DNA of 64,000 bases from Sporosarcina sp. E16_8 (GTDB lineage: Bacteria; Bacillota; Bacilli; Bacillales_A; Planococcaceae). The notes beneath the pieces were generated by a model that was not told the origin of the DNA, made no database searches, and was given only the letters and a program-made list of their open reading frames with translations. The stretch is taken from the NCBI RefSeq assembly GCF_017347095.1, contig NZ_JADPRZ010000007.1, positions 1-64,000 of the forward strand, written 5' to 3'. The position numbers and the translations under genes are program-made. The number at the start of each line of letters is the position of its first letter. Position 1 is the stretch's first letter. Positions 35,835 through 44,407 of the stretch are shown here, one piece after another.

Positions 35835-37580
35835 ATGGTAGTTAAACTGGATAAAGTAGATGTGGTTATTGTAGGTACAGGTTGGGCAGGCGGTGTTGTC
35901 TCGGCTGAACTTTCGAAAGCGGGCTATAAAGTTGTAGCATTGGAACGCGGGAAAAATGTAACTCGGGATGATTACATAGGGGTGAAAGATGAACTGCGTT
36001 ATACAAATCGCTATGAGATGATGCAGAATCTAGCTCCTGAAACAATTACTTCCCGAAACTATATAGATGAAGCCGCATTGCCGGTTAGAACGCGTAAAGA
36101 AATGATGGCTGGCACGGATTTGGGTGGCGGCAGTGTCCATTGGGCCGGTGCGACATACCGTTGGAAGGCGTATGACTTTGAAATTAAAAGCAAAACAATC
36201 GAGCGCTACGGCAAGGCTAAAATCCCAAATGATATGACGATACAGGACTGGGGTATCACATACGATGAGATGGAAAAATACTATGATCGGTGGGAGAAAA
36301 CGGCGGGAATATCGGGAGAGCCTGATCCTCTTGGAGATAAACGATCGAGTGACTATCCAAACCCACCGATGAAGGAATCGCCAGCCATTCGTTTATTTAA
36401 AGATGCCACCAAAAAAATGGGGTATCATCCTTATCAAGTAGCATCCGGGAATCTATCGCAAGCCTATACGAATCCGGATGGGGAACAAATTAATCAGTGT
36501 ATGTTTTGTTCGTTTTGTACGCAATACGGATGTGACTTTGGTGCGAAATCTGATCCACTTGTGACGGTAATCCCAACGGCTATGAAGACCGGAAACTTCG
36601 AGGTGAGAACAGGCTCCTATGTCAAGCGTGTATTATACAAAGGCGGCAAAGCGACGGGCGTCCTTTATGTCGATAACATGACCGGAATAGAATACGAACA
36701 ACCCGCGGATGTCGTGGTGCTAGCCGCGTTCACATTTACGAACAATCGTTTATTACTGTTATCTGGCATCGGCCGGCCTTACAATCCGAAAACAAAAAAG
36801 GGTGTAATCGGAAGAAACTTCAATGCTCAGTTCAATATTACTTTTCTTGGGGCAAGAGGTTTTTTCAAAGACAAGAAATTTAATAGTTATATGGGGGCAG
36901 GCGCACTAGGTGCTACCCTAAGCGATTTTGCAGGAGATAATTTTGATCATTCCAAGTTGGATTTCATTAATGGTGGTGGAATTGAACTAAGGCAATATGG
37001 AAGTGGAGCCATTGCAACGAATCATGTCCCAAATGGTACGCCAAGTTGGGGGCCAGAATTTAAAAAGAACTCAATTTATTATACGAATCGTTCCTACGTT
37101 GCATGGTATACAATGGCAACCATGTCTTATTGGCATAACTTTGTGGATCTAGATCCAACGTATACGGATAGTTTTAATGACCCACTACTGCGTATAACTT
37201 ATAAATACACTGATCAAGACAAGAATATGGCTAAATTCGGTATAGAAAAATGCTCAGAGATTATGAAAGAGATGGGCGCGGACATTGTCGACGAAGATGA
37301 GGTTCCACAAGAATTTGATCATGTCTATGATGGCGGACATTACGCGGGAGGCGTCATTATGGGCGCAGACCCAGAAACGTCTGCGGTGAATAATTACTTA
37401 CAAATGTGGGATGTCGATAACCTCTTCGTAGTTGGTGGATCTGCCTTTCCGCAGTTTGCAGGCCATCACCCAACCGCAACAATTGGCGCATTAGGTTACC
37501 GCGCGTCTGAAGGAATTGAAAAATATCTAAAAAACGGTGGACAACTAGTAAAAGGAAAACAGGAAAGCGCTAGTGTTTAA
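35835..37580 (+). CDS. GMC-family oxidoreductase, gluconate 2-dehydrogenase-like large subunit
   Basis: 581 residues. The N-terminal FAD-binding motif is VVIVGTGWAGGVVSAELSKAG with E at the end of beta-2 (ALERG). CMFCSFCTQYGCDFGAKSD may bind an iron-sulphur or heme-related site as in family members. The C-terminal GMC histidine region reads FAGHHPTATIGALGYRASEGI. It has no signal of its own, so export presumably depends on the Tat partner. No cytochrome c subunit follows, unlike the three-subunit enzymes. The sugar substrate is unknown. Confidence 0.9.
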   Translation: MVVKLDKVDVVIVGTGWAGGVVSAELSKAGYKVVALERGKNVTRDDYIGVKDELRYTNRYEMMQNLAPETITSRNYIDEAALPVRTRKEMMAGTDLGGGSVHWAGATYRWKAYDFEIKSKTIERYGKAKIPNDMTIQDWGITYDEMEKYYDRWEKTAGISGEPDPLGDKRSSDYPNPPMKESPAIRLFKDATKKMGYHPYQVASGNLSQAYTNPDGEQINQCMFCSFCTQYGCDFGAKSDPLVTVIPTAMKTGNFEVRTGSYVKRVLYKGGKATGVLYVDNMTGIEYEQPADVVVLAAFTFTNNRLLLLSGIGRPYNPKTKKGVIGRNFNAQFNITFLGARGFFKDKKFNSYMGAGALGATLSDFAGDNFDHSKLDFINGGGIELRQYGSGAIATNHVPNGTPSWGPEFKKNSIYYTNRSYVAWYTMATMSYWHNFVDLDPTYTDSFNDPLLRITYKYTDQDKNMAKFGIEKCSEIMKEMGADIVDEDEVPQEFDHVYDGGHYAGGVIMGADPETSAVNNYLQMWDVDNLFVVGGSAFPQFAGHHPTATIGALGYRASEGIEKYLKNGGQLVKGKQESASV

Positions 37581-37695
37581 CTTTTTTCAGGAACTCCGTT
37601 CAAAAGGTAGATCGGTCAGTGAAGCAAGAAAAGATCAGTTGGACTTGATGAAGCAGCAGTTGAACGAAGTCCCTGGCATTGTGAACGAGCAGTAA
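37573..37695 (+). CDS. Possible 40-residue protein overlapping the GMC gene end
   Basis: GTG 37573 overlaps the GMC stop (37578-37580); AGGAAA lies 5-10 nt upstream. The product MFNFFQELRSKGRSVSEARK... is charged and helical, ends ...NEVPGIVNEQ and is followed directly by a terminator, so it sits inside the transcript. No family is recognised. Confidence 0.45.
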   Translation: MFNFFQELRSKGRSVSEARKDQLDLMKQQLNEVPGIVNEQ

Positions 37696-37703
37696 TACGT
37701 AGC

Positions 37704-37749
37704 AATAACCCCCCGCAGGTATCGTCAAGCCTATGGGGGTTATTTTATT
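37704..37749 (+). terminator. Terminator of the GMC operon
   Basis: AATAACCCCC pairs with GGGGGTTATT around a ~20-nt loop, followed by TTATTTTT. Confidence 0.85.
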
Positions 37750-37814
37750 TTTACATTGTCTGAACTAAATACCTTTCATTACATGCCACGGCGCTTTGTG
37801 AATGCCTCTCGCGA

Positions 37815-38107
37815 TAAGCTGGGCGGAAAATGACAAGATGAAATATATCGTTTTTCACAACAGCTTTCAAAGTAAGTAGGGGGAAATCCATTAATCACCG
37901 AGGATGTAGATCAATATTAAGTGTTAAATGAATCGATTCGTAATTGGTTACCAGGCAATCTATACTTTGAAAATCTAGTTCTATACGTTATTCATAGTGC
38001 AAAAGCGAAGTCGAATCTGTATAAATGCAATCATTCCCTCAAGCCATATGAAAAATAATCAAGAAAAGATGCTTGTTAGCTTCTGAATTGGAATGCAGAT
38101 GAAAGTT
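37815..38107 (+). pseudogene. Decayed fragment of a second PLD-helicase-DUF3427 gene
   Basis: Nucleotide similarity to 16740-17024 inside the intact helicase: TTTTTCACAACA...CTTTCAAAGTAA, then ACGTTATTCATAG, GCAAAAGCGAAGTCGAA, and TTGAATTGGAATGCAGATGAAAGTT-like text. Several stops and indels break every frame. Nothing of the N-terminal two thirds or the far C-terminus is present nearby. Confidence 0.88.
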
Positions 38108-38363
38108 TATTTATTAAGTTTTACAAAAATTTGATGGTACATGGTTGTACCATATAAACTAGTACTATAGTATATATGGTAGGAGAGTTACAATAGTCTT
38201 TTAAAGGAGAAGACTTTGAGATTAGCTAGTCGCTAGGTTAATACTAAAACAAAAGAAGTTGCCTATTTATAATGAAATCTCTACAAAGTTTAATTAATTC
38301 CGGATAGTTGAAGAAGATTGTGCCCGCGAAAACAAGTAAACAATAATACGGAGGCCTAAAATA
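38108..38363. other. Leader region of the chemotaxis receptor
   Basis: A small ATGGTACATGGTTGTACCAT hairpin lies near 38132-38151; no gene is supported. Confidence 0.4.
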
Positions 38364-40130
38364 ATGAAGATACATAAAACACCGCTAAAAAGGCAATCAA
38401 AAAAATCATTAAAAAAGTCAATTACCTTATTATTATTTACCCTAATAACCACGTTATTCTTATTAATTAGTGGTGGCATGTATTATAATTCAATCATCTC
38501 CATCCAAGAAAGTTTTACAAAAACTACGCTTTTACATGGAGAAAGAGTTGCATCTCAAATCGATTCAACACTCTATGAAGACTTTTTGAAAACGCCTACG
38601 AAAAATGATACATACGAACAGCTTCGAACACAATTGAATGATTATAGAGAGAAAATTGGAGCCATGTATGTTTATACCTTAGAAGTTACGAGTGGTCAAA
38701 AAGTCCAGTTTATGGTGGATGGTCTTCCAGCGAAGGATGCCGCAGACATTGGAACACCTACGAGTGTTACTACCTTTGACGACGTATCACCAGTGCTTAA
38801 CGGAGAGACTATAACTACAGGTATAATCCAAGATCCAGAATGGGGTAACTACATTGAGGTATTTGTTCCAATCAAAAGCTCATCTGGCGCGGTAATCGGA
38901 ATTTTAGGTATTGATATGGAAGCGGAAGTGTTAGATACCGTATCAAGGGATGTGCTGACTGACTTATTACCTGGTTTTCTAATCGTTCTATTCCTTTTGT
39001 TAGCCGTCATATTAGCGATTGTATATTGGACTTTAAGCAAGAAATTAAATCCACTTTCAAAGCTTACTCATATTATGGGATTAATATCGGAAGGAAATCT
39101 TAAAGAGGCAAAAACACAAATGTCGTTACTACATGTCAAATCACTCGACGAAATTGGCACATTATCTTTTTCAGTCGCAAGCATGCAAACGAAATTAGAA
39201 GAACTGATTATGAAAATACAAGAACATTCTTCTGTTGTGAATCAACAGAGCCACACATTAAAACATACAGCCATAGAAGTACATGAATCTACTAACCAGA
39301 TTGCCTTAACGATGGATGAAATGGCATATGCTGTAGAAGTTCAAGCAGATTCAGCATCAAGTGTTTCGCAGGAAATGGATGGGTTCTCTAAACTTGTTCA
39401 TTCTACAACAGACTATGGAAAAAAAGTATTGGACTCATCAACCAATATATCGTTAAACATTGAAAGTGGAACAAGCCTTATGAATGAATCGATTGGGAAT
39501 ATGGAAAATATCTATAGCATGGTAAAAGGTTCGGCTACAAAGGCGCAAGAACTGGAAGTACAAACAAGTGAAATTACAAATATTATATCTTTTATTAGTA
39601 ATATTGCTGATCAAACTAACTTATTAGCTTTAAATGCGGCTATTGAAGCAGCTCGTGCAGGAGAGGCTGGAAAAGGGTTCGCTGTAGTAGCTGAAGAAGT
39701 AAGGAAACTTGCTGATCAAGTCTCAAATTCGGTACATTCAATACACACTATTGTAAACGACGTAAAGAGCAATTCAAATGGGATAACTTCTTCCCTAGAA
39801 AAAGGATTGGCGGATGTGGAAAAAGGAAAAGAAAGTATTAATAAAACTGAGGATGCTTTTGATAATATTTCTTCTGAAATTACGTTAGTAAATCAATCGA
39901 TTCGTTCAATGTATGAGCAATTGCAATCAATTTCAACTAGACAAACGCTAATTACTAGTTCAATACAAGAAATGGCTGCAGCATCTGAAGAAAGTGCAGC
40001 AGGTATTGAACAAGTTTCGGCAGCTTCTCATCAAATGAATTTATCATCGGATCATATACAAAAACAAGTCGAGGATCTGGGAACTTTATCCGATCAACTA
40101 AATAGCTTAAGTCAACTATTTAAAGTTTGA
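38364..40130 (+). CDS. Methyl-accepting chemotaxis protein
   Basis: 588 residues. TM helix 1 is at ~20-42, an extracellular sensor of ~150 residues follows (dCache/single-Cache-like, with GIDMEAEVL near its end), TM2 is at ~195-217, then a HAMP region ([15 protein letters not shown]) and the signalling domain with the hairpin tip [32 protein letters not shown]. Start ATG behind ACGGAGG. It would pass a signal to CheA/CheW. The ligand is unknown. Confidence 0.93.
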   Translation: MKIHKTPLKRQSKKSLKKSITLLLFTLITTLFLLISGGMYYNSIISIQESFTKTTLLHGERVASQIDSTLYEDFLKTPTKNDTYEQLRTQLNDYREKIGAMYVYTLEVTSGQKVQFMVDGLPAKDAADIGTPTSVTTFDDVSPVLNGETITTGIIQDPEWGNYIEVFVPIKSSSGAVIGILGIDMEAEVLDTVSRDVLTDLLPGFLIVLFLLLAVILAIVYWTLSKKLNPLSKLTHIMGLISEGNLKEAKTQMSLLHVKSLDEIGTLSFSVASMQTKLEELIMKIQEHSSVVNQQSHTLKHTAIEVHESTNQIALTMDEMAYAVEVQADSASSVSQEMDGFSKLVHSTTDYGKKVLDSSTNISLNIESGTSLMNESIGNMENIYSMVKGSATKAQELEVQTSEITNIISFISNIADQTNLLALNAAIEAARAGEAGKGFAVVAEEVRKLADQVSNSVHSIHTIVNDVKSNSNGITSSLEKGLADVEKGKESINKTEDAFDNISSEITLVNQSIRSMYEQLQSISTRQTLITSSIQEMAAASEESAAGIEQVSAASHQMNLSSDHIQKQVEDLGTLSDQLNSLSQLFKV

Positions 40131-40250
40131 TAGAGGTGGATTTTAGGACGGTATTAAAAATGTTTTGCAGATGAAAACACTAGTGAGTGGTGCCAGGGAC
40201 AAGAACAATCATAAAGGTTATGTATCACTCGTAACAGTTCATTAGGGGAT

Positions 40251-40294
40251 AAAAACAGTACTTGTCACGCTTAAAGTGAACAGGTACTGTTTTT
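40251..40294. terminator. Bidirectional hairpin
   Basis: AAAAACAGTACTTGTCAC-type stem pairing with GTGAACAGGTACTGTTTTT; T-rich on the right, A-rich on the left. Confidence 0.65.
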
Positions 40295-40311
40295 ATCGTT
40301 TTCGATTTTTT

Positions 40312-40398
40312 TTAACCAGCTACATTTAGAAGTTCTCTTCCCCTTACAATCTCCACATCGCTATTTGGCTCTGTATTGTATTTGAGGACATTCCACTG
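40312..40398 (-). pseudogene. Decayed paralogue of the lysine-rich 49-residue protein at 54.9 kb
   Basis: Minus-strand reading QWNVLKYNTEPNSDVEIVRG then RELLNVAG and a stop matches the 54.9-kb protein (NALKYDTKPKNDVEFASESEFLNLDG). No start or ribosome site remains. The flanking DNA is also similar (CAGGTACTGTTTT / CAGGCACTGTTTT). Confidence 0.7.
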
Positions 40399-40468
40399 AT
40401 GAAATCGATTGCTATTTAGTCAATTAGTCAATAGCGTCATGAACAAGCAGCCAAATTAATTTCGTTTT

Positions 40469-40475
40469 CATACTA
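40469..40475 (+). promoter_or_regulatory. Possible sigma-G -10 element upstream of splB
   Basis: CATACTA matches the forespore sigma-G -10 consensus. Upstream, GCAGC (40447-40451) is a weak -35 match at about the expected spacing. splB is sigma-G-dependent in B. subtilis, so the site is plausible, but the -35 is poor. Confidence 0.4.
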
Positions 40476-40519
40476 TCTCACTTTTAAGACATGCTATATA
40501 AAAGGAGAAAGGTGATCAA

Positions 40520-40561
40520 ATGGATATTAATTATGGATTAGGTAGTTCGCAGTATGAATAA
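40520..40561 (+). CDS. 13-codon leader ORF overlapping splB
   Basis: ATG behind AAAGGAGAAAGGTGAT, the best ribosome site in this interval, encodes MDINYGLGSSQYE and stops at TAA 40559-40561, overlapping the splB start (40554) by 8 nt. splB itself has no good ribosome site, so coupling by termination-reinitiation is likely. B. subtilis has the longer splA (~79 codons) at this position. Confidence 0.55.
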   Translation: MDINYGLGSSQYE

Positions 40562-41582
40562 ACCCTTCACACCACAGCTTGTCTATTTTGAGCCCAATGC
40601 ACTTGAATATCCGCTAGGCAAAGAACTAAAGGAAAAGTTCGAAAAACTAGGAGTTGAAATACGCTATACGACTTCGCATAATCAAATCCGAGATTTGCCA
40701 GGAGATACGGACGCTCAAAAATACCGTATCGCTAAATCAACTTTAGTCGTAGGCATTCGAAAAACGTTAAAATTCGAAACGTCCAAACCATCAGCAGAAT
40801 ATGCAATCCCTCTTGCAACAGGGTGTATGGGGCATTGTCATTATTGTTATTTGCAAACCACGATGGGCAACAAACCTTATATCCGAACTTACGTAAACGT
40901 GGAGGAAATCCTCGAAGTGGCTGATCGCTACATTGAAGAACGTGCGCCCGACATTACTCGGTTCGAAGCGGCCTGTACATCCGATATTGTGGGGATTGAC
41001 CATTTGACGCATTCATTAAAAAGAGCAATTGAACACATTGGTCAAACAGAACTAGGTCGGCTACGTTTTGTGACGAAGTTCCATTTTGTCGACCATTTAC
41101 TGGATGCCAAACATAATGGCAATACGCGATTCAGATTTAGCGTAAACGCTGATTATGTTATTAAAAATTTCGAGCCTGGCACTTCTCCTCTGGATAAAAG
41201 AATTGAGGCCGCAGGGAAAGTGGCAAGGGCCGGCTACCCACTAGGCTTTATTGTTGCTCCCATATACCTTCATGAAGGCTGGCAGGAAGGCTACCACCAC
41301 ATGTTTGAGCGACTTGACGAGGAATTGCCGCAAGATGCGAGAGATGATATTACATTTGAATTCATTCAACACCGGTTTACGAAAGCTGCGAAAAAAGTGA
41401 TTGAAAAGAATTACCCGAAGACAAAGTTGGAGTTAGATGAAGATAAAAGACGCTACAAATGGGGCAAGTATGGAATCGGTAAATATATTTACCAAAAGGA
41501 CGAAGAGGATGAAATAAAAGCTTTTCTATACGGCTATATGGAAAAGTACTTTCCGAATGCGAAATTGGAGTATTTTACTTGA
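40554..41582 (+). CDS. splB: Spore photoproduct lyase
   Basis: Radical-SAM enzyme that splits the spore photoproduct thymine dimer during germination. 342 residues, the normal length. The 4Fe-4S cysteines are C91, C95 and C98 in GCMGHCHYCYL; C141, the H-donor cysteine in B. subtilis, is in EAACTSDIVGIDH. The sequence closely follows B. subtilis SplB over its full length (for example YAIP.ATGCMGHCHYCYLQTT and IEKNYPKTKLELDE). Start ATG 40554 is inside the leader ORF. Strong evidence that the host sporulates. Confidence 0.97.
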   Translation: MNKPFTPQLVYFEPNALEYPLGKELKEKFEKLGVEIRYTTSHNQIRDLPGDTDAQKYRIAKSTLVVGIRKTLKFETSKPSAEYAIPLATGCMGHCHYCYLQTTMGNKPYIRTYVNVEEILEVADRYIEERAPDITRFEAACTSDIVGIDHLTHSLKRAIEHIGQTELGRLRFVTKFHFVDHLLDAKHNGNTRFRFSVNADYVIKNFEPGTSPLDKRIEAAGKVARAGYPLGFIVAPIYLHEGWQEGYHHMFERLDEELPQDARDDITFEFIQHRFTKAAKKVIEKNYPKTKLELDEDKRRYKWGKYGIGKYIYQKDEEDEIKAFLYGYMEKYFPNAKLEYFT

Positions 41583-41700
41583 GCAATCAAAAAATCTTTA
41601 ATTAAAAATGATTGTTGGAGTACTTGTCTTCATAACGAAAAATGTATTAAATAGCGGACTTGGTAAAAGATAAGTATGAAAACGAAGGAGGAGTTCATGT

Positions 41701-42036
41701 ATGAGTATGCTTTCACGGATTGCGCTAGCCCTGGTTGTTATCGGTGGAATTAACTGGGGTTTGATTGGGTTTTTCCGGTTTGATTTAGTTGCAACATTAT
41801 TTGGTGGTCAAGATGCATTCTTGGCAAGGGTGGTCTATGGTCTTGTCGGGATAAGTGCCCTGGTATGTCTCGGTCTGTTATTTAAGCCTAGCGAAGAGAT
41901 CGACACGGTTACCGACCGACCTTCACGGTTTTCCAATCCTAATTTAGGGACGGAATTTGGCGAGGAGCCGGATTTCAAAAAAGAACGAGAAGCAAAGGTG
42001 AAAAAGGCGAAACGTGACATGGATAATGTAGATTGA
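41701..42036 (+). CDS. DUF378 family membrane protein
   Basis: 111 residues; two membrane helices (about 3-25 and 45-62) with the family pattern ALVVIGGINWGLIGFF, then a hydrophilic charged tail rich in lysine and glutamate. Similar to YuzA-like DUF378 proteins. Start ATG behind AAGGAGGAG. The long tail is beyond the usual domain. Confidence 0.88.
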   Translation: MSMLSRIALALVVIGGINWGLIGFFRFDLVATLFGGQDAFLARVVYGLVGISALVCLGLLFKPSEEIDTVTDRPSRFSNPNLGTEFGEEPDFKKEREAKVKKAKRDMDNVD

Positions 42037-42040
42037 TTGT

Positions 42041-42085
42041 AACAAGAAAACAGCCGCCCGAAATTAGGTGGCTGTTTTCTTGTTA
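42041..42085. terminator. Bidirectional terminator
   Basis: A 14-15-bp stem AACAAGAAAACAGCC/GGCTGTTTTCTTGTT with a ~16-nt loop, lying between the convergent DUF378 and AhpD-like genes. Confidence 0.9.
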
Positions 42086-42442
42086 TTGAACGGTTCCTGT
42101 AAAGTCTTCGAGTGCATCCTGCCAAATGGTTACGCCTTGGCTCATTGCAGAACCGCCGCCTAGAGCCGCAGCCACTCCAATTGCCTCCATCATTTCTTCC
42201 TCGGTAACACCCGCATCCAGGCAACCCTTTGTATGATAGAGGATGCAATATTCGTTGTGTGCGTGCACGCTAATGGCGAGTGCGATTAGCTGCTTGTCTT
42301 TCTGACCCAATTTGCCTTCTTCGAAACACGACTCTGTGAATGCATGAAACGCCCTAGCCACATCCGGCAACTTTTCAGCAAAACTGCCCATTCCAATTTT
42401 ATATTCCTGTAATACAGCTTCTGAATACGTAATTTCCTCCAT
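42083..42442 (-). CDS. Carboxymuconolactone decarboxylase / AhpD-like protein
   Basis: 119 residues. The family segment is ALAISVHAHNEYCILYHTKG, followed by GVTEEEMMEAIGVAAALGGGSA. The C-x3-H arrangement is the alkylhydroperoxidase-like catalytic element. The ATG at 42442 is preferred, with GGAGGAGGG just upstream; the frame extends to 42460. It may act in oxidative stress, but no specific substrate can be named. Confidence 0.85.
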   Translation of the reverse strand: MEEITYSEAVLQEYKIGMGSFAEKLPDVARAFHAFTESCFEEGKLGQKDKQLIALAISVHAHNEYCILYHTKGCLDAGVTEEEMMEAIGVAAALGGGSAMSQGVTIWQDALEDFTGTVQ

Positions 42443-42614
42443 ATAGTACCCTCCTCCCATTTAAGAGTAGTATTAGCAAGACGGAGGAAGGCATGCATTG
42501 CTATAATAAGGGAGTGTCTAATGCTGACCAAAGTTTTGACGCTCTTTTTACGTTTATAATTTAATTTTTAGATTCGATATGACAGATTATACTAGTCGGG
42601 GAGTTGAAATAGAG

Positions 42615-43802
42615 ATGAACAAGAAGGACATTGCAGCAATTCGCAAGCAATTTAAGTTGGATACGGATTTACTGAAAATCACTGACATTTACAAAGTGTA
42701 TATTAAGCAGGAGAGCAGTGATTTCTATCATGAAGAAAGCCAGCCATTTTCGCTATTGGACAGGGAGCAACAGGAGTTATTCCTGAACAACTTTAAAAAA
42801 GTGTTAGGTGGAAAACTAGGTTTAAAACTATTTGAAGTGAAGTTTCAACAGCAAGAGGAGGAGCAAACGGACCATACGCAACGGCTTTTATATGAGGGTC
42901 TCCATACGAATGAAGTAGAAGAGTGGAAAGCGAATATGGAGAGCATCGCCCGAAAGATGGTGCAAGACGCTCAATATGAAAAGGACGTCGTAGTGACTTT
43001 TATTCGTGGTAATTATTTTAACCCGACGAAAAGGAATCATGATGTAGAGGAAGTCGCCAAGCAGGATGAAGTGTACAAGAACCCATTCATTCTCTGCAGC
43101 ATGAACCAGACTGAACTGCCAAAACGGTCCCTTATATTTGATTTCAATGAGAAGGAGTTTAAGTCGCGCGATATGCTTGATCCGATCATTAATTTAACTT
43201 CTCCAATTGGTGGATTTGTGTTTCCTTGCTTCACAGACAGCGCTGCAGACGTCAACCACATCTTGTATGCTGCCGGTAAAGCGAATAAGCCGGATTACCA
43301 CTTCATTGAGAATGTGCTAGACGGCGAAGAGGTTATGACTGCAGAGGATGATAAAGCGGTCTTTGAAGAAATCGTTAAAGAAGTGGTTGGTAATGAGATG
43401 GATACAAAAACCCTTGCCAGTGTATATGATGAAATCAACAGTATGTTGCTTGTGGAAGACGAGGGAGAAGATGAAAGTCTATCTACTTTGGATACAAAAG
43501 AAGTTGAACGTGTGTTGAAGGCAAGTGGAGTGAAAGATGTGAGCGCGGAAAAAGTGGAAAGGGCATTTCAGAAAGTAATCGATGACAAAACATATGAAAT
43601 GAAGGCAAGCCATATCGTACCAAGTTACACAACCAAGTCCATCAAGATTGAAACGAAAGTAGCAAATATTGCTATTAGCCCGCAAGACTTGAGATATGTG
43701 AGGCAGGTCACTGTAAATGGAAAACGTTGCATATTAATTGAGGTGGAAGAAGACACGGTGATTGAAGGGTTTACGCTGCTTCAAGAAGAATTGTTGGAGT
43801 AG
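42615..43802 (+). CDS. DUF4317 family protein
   Basis: 395 residues. The N-terminus MNKKDIAAIRKQFKLDTDLLKI, with QPFSLLDREQQELFLNNFKKVL, is typical of DUF4317 proteins of Firmicutes. Soluble, no membrane segment. ATG 42615 is preferred to 42579 because the family starts there and GGGGAG precedes it. The function is unknown. Confidence 0.85.
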   Translation: MNKKDIAAIRKQFKLDTDLLKITDIYKVYIKQESSDFYHEESQPFSLLDREQQELFLNNFKKVLGGKLGLKLFEVKFQQQEEEQTDHTQRLLYEGLHTNEVEEWKANMESIARKMVQDAQYEKDVVVTFIRGNYFNPTKRNHDVEEVAKQDEVYKNPFILCSMNQTELPKRSLIFDFNEKEFKSRDMLDPIINLTSPIGGFVFPCFTDSAADVNHILYAAGKANKPDYHFIENVLDGEEVMTAEDDKAVFEEIVKEVVGNEMDTKTLASVYDEINSMLLVEDEGEDESLSTLDTKEVERVLKASGVKDVSAEKVERAFQKVIDDKTYEMKASHIVPSYTTKSIKIETKVANIAISPQDLRYVRQVTVNGKRCILIEVEEDTVIEGFTLLQEELLE

Positions 43803-43883
43803 GGGCCGTATGCTACTATTGAGCACCAGATTCGCATGGAGCGCAGTCATTATTAAAAAAATAGTGCTGAAGGAGGCGTAAAA

Positions 43884-44300
43884 TTGGGATACGTTTTAGA
43901 TCACGTTGGAATTGCCGTTAGAAGTATCGATGACGCTCTTCCCTTTTATATTAATGTATTAAATGGATTGTTAGAGGACCGTTATACAAGTGATGCACCT
44001 GGTGTTGAAGTGCATGTTGCTGTAGTCAGAACGAATGATAAAGTAATTGAATTGCTGGCACCAACTAACAAGAACTCTCCAATGGCTCGGTTTATTAAGC
44101 AACGAGGAAAAGGCGTGCATCATATTGCCTATCGAGTTGACGATTTGGACAAAGCAATACTCGAGGCAAGTGAAAATGGAGTTCGTTTTCTAGAGGACAC
44201 ATTACGTACGAATGCACGTGGAAGAAGGCTCATTTATATGAATCCCGCCTCGACTGATGGAACTTTGATTGAGCTTTGTAGTTATACAGAGAAAGTCTAA
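43884..44300 (+). CDS. mce: Methylmalonyl-CoA epimerase
   Basis: 138-residue VOC-fold metalloenzyme that interconverts the (R) and (S) forms of methylmalonyl-CoA. Family segments: LDHVGIAVRSIDDALPFY, KGVHHIAYRVDDLD and ELCSY; metal ligands H7 (in LDHVGIA) and the His of VHHIAYRV. TTG start behind GAAGGAGGC. No mutase genes are next to it in this window. Confidence 0.92.
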   Translation: MGYVLDHVGIAVRSIDDALPFYINVLNGLLEDRYTSDAPGVEVHVAVVRTNDKVIELLAPTNKNSPMARFIKQRGKGVHHIAYRVDDLDKAILEASENGVRFLEDTLRTNARGRRLIYMNPASTDGTLIELCSYTEKV

Positions 44301-44353
44301 TTAGAATAATTTTTATGTGAAGATGCAATTCAATTAGAACCATGCACCTCACA

Positions 44354-44397
44354 TAAAAAACAACATGCAGAGGAATTCCTTTGCATGTTGTTTTTAT
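44354..44397. terminator. Bidirectional terminator
   Basis: AAAAAACAACATGCA pairs with TGCATGTTGTTTTT around a 12-nt loop, between convergent mce and the SLH gene. Confidence 0.9.
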
Positions 44398-44407
44398 TAT
44401 CAATGCT

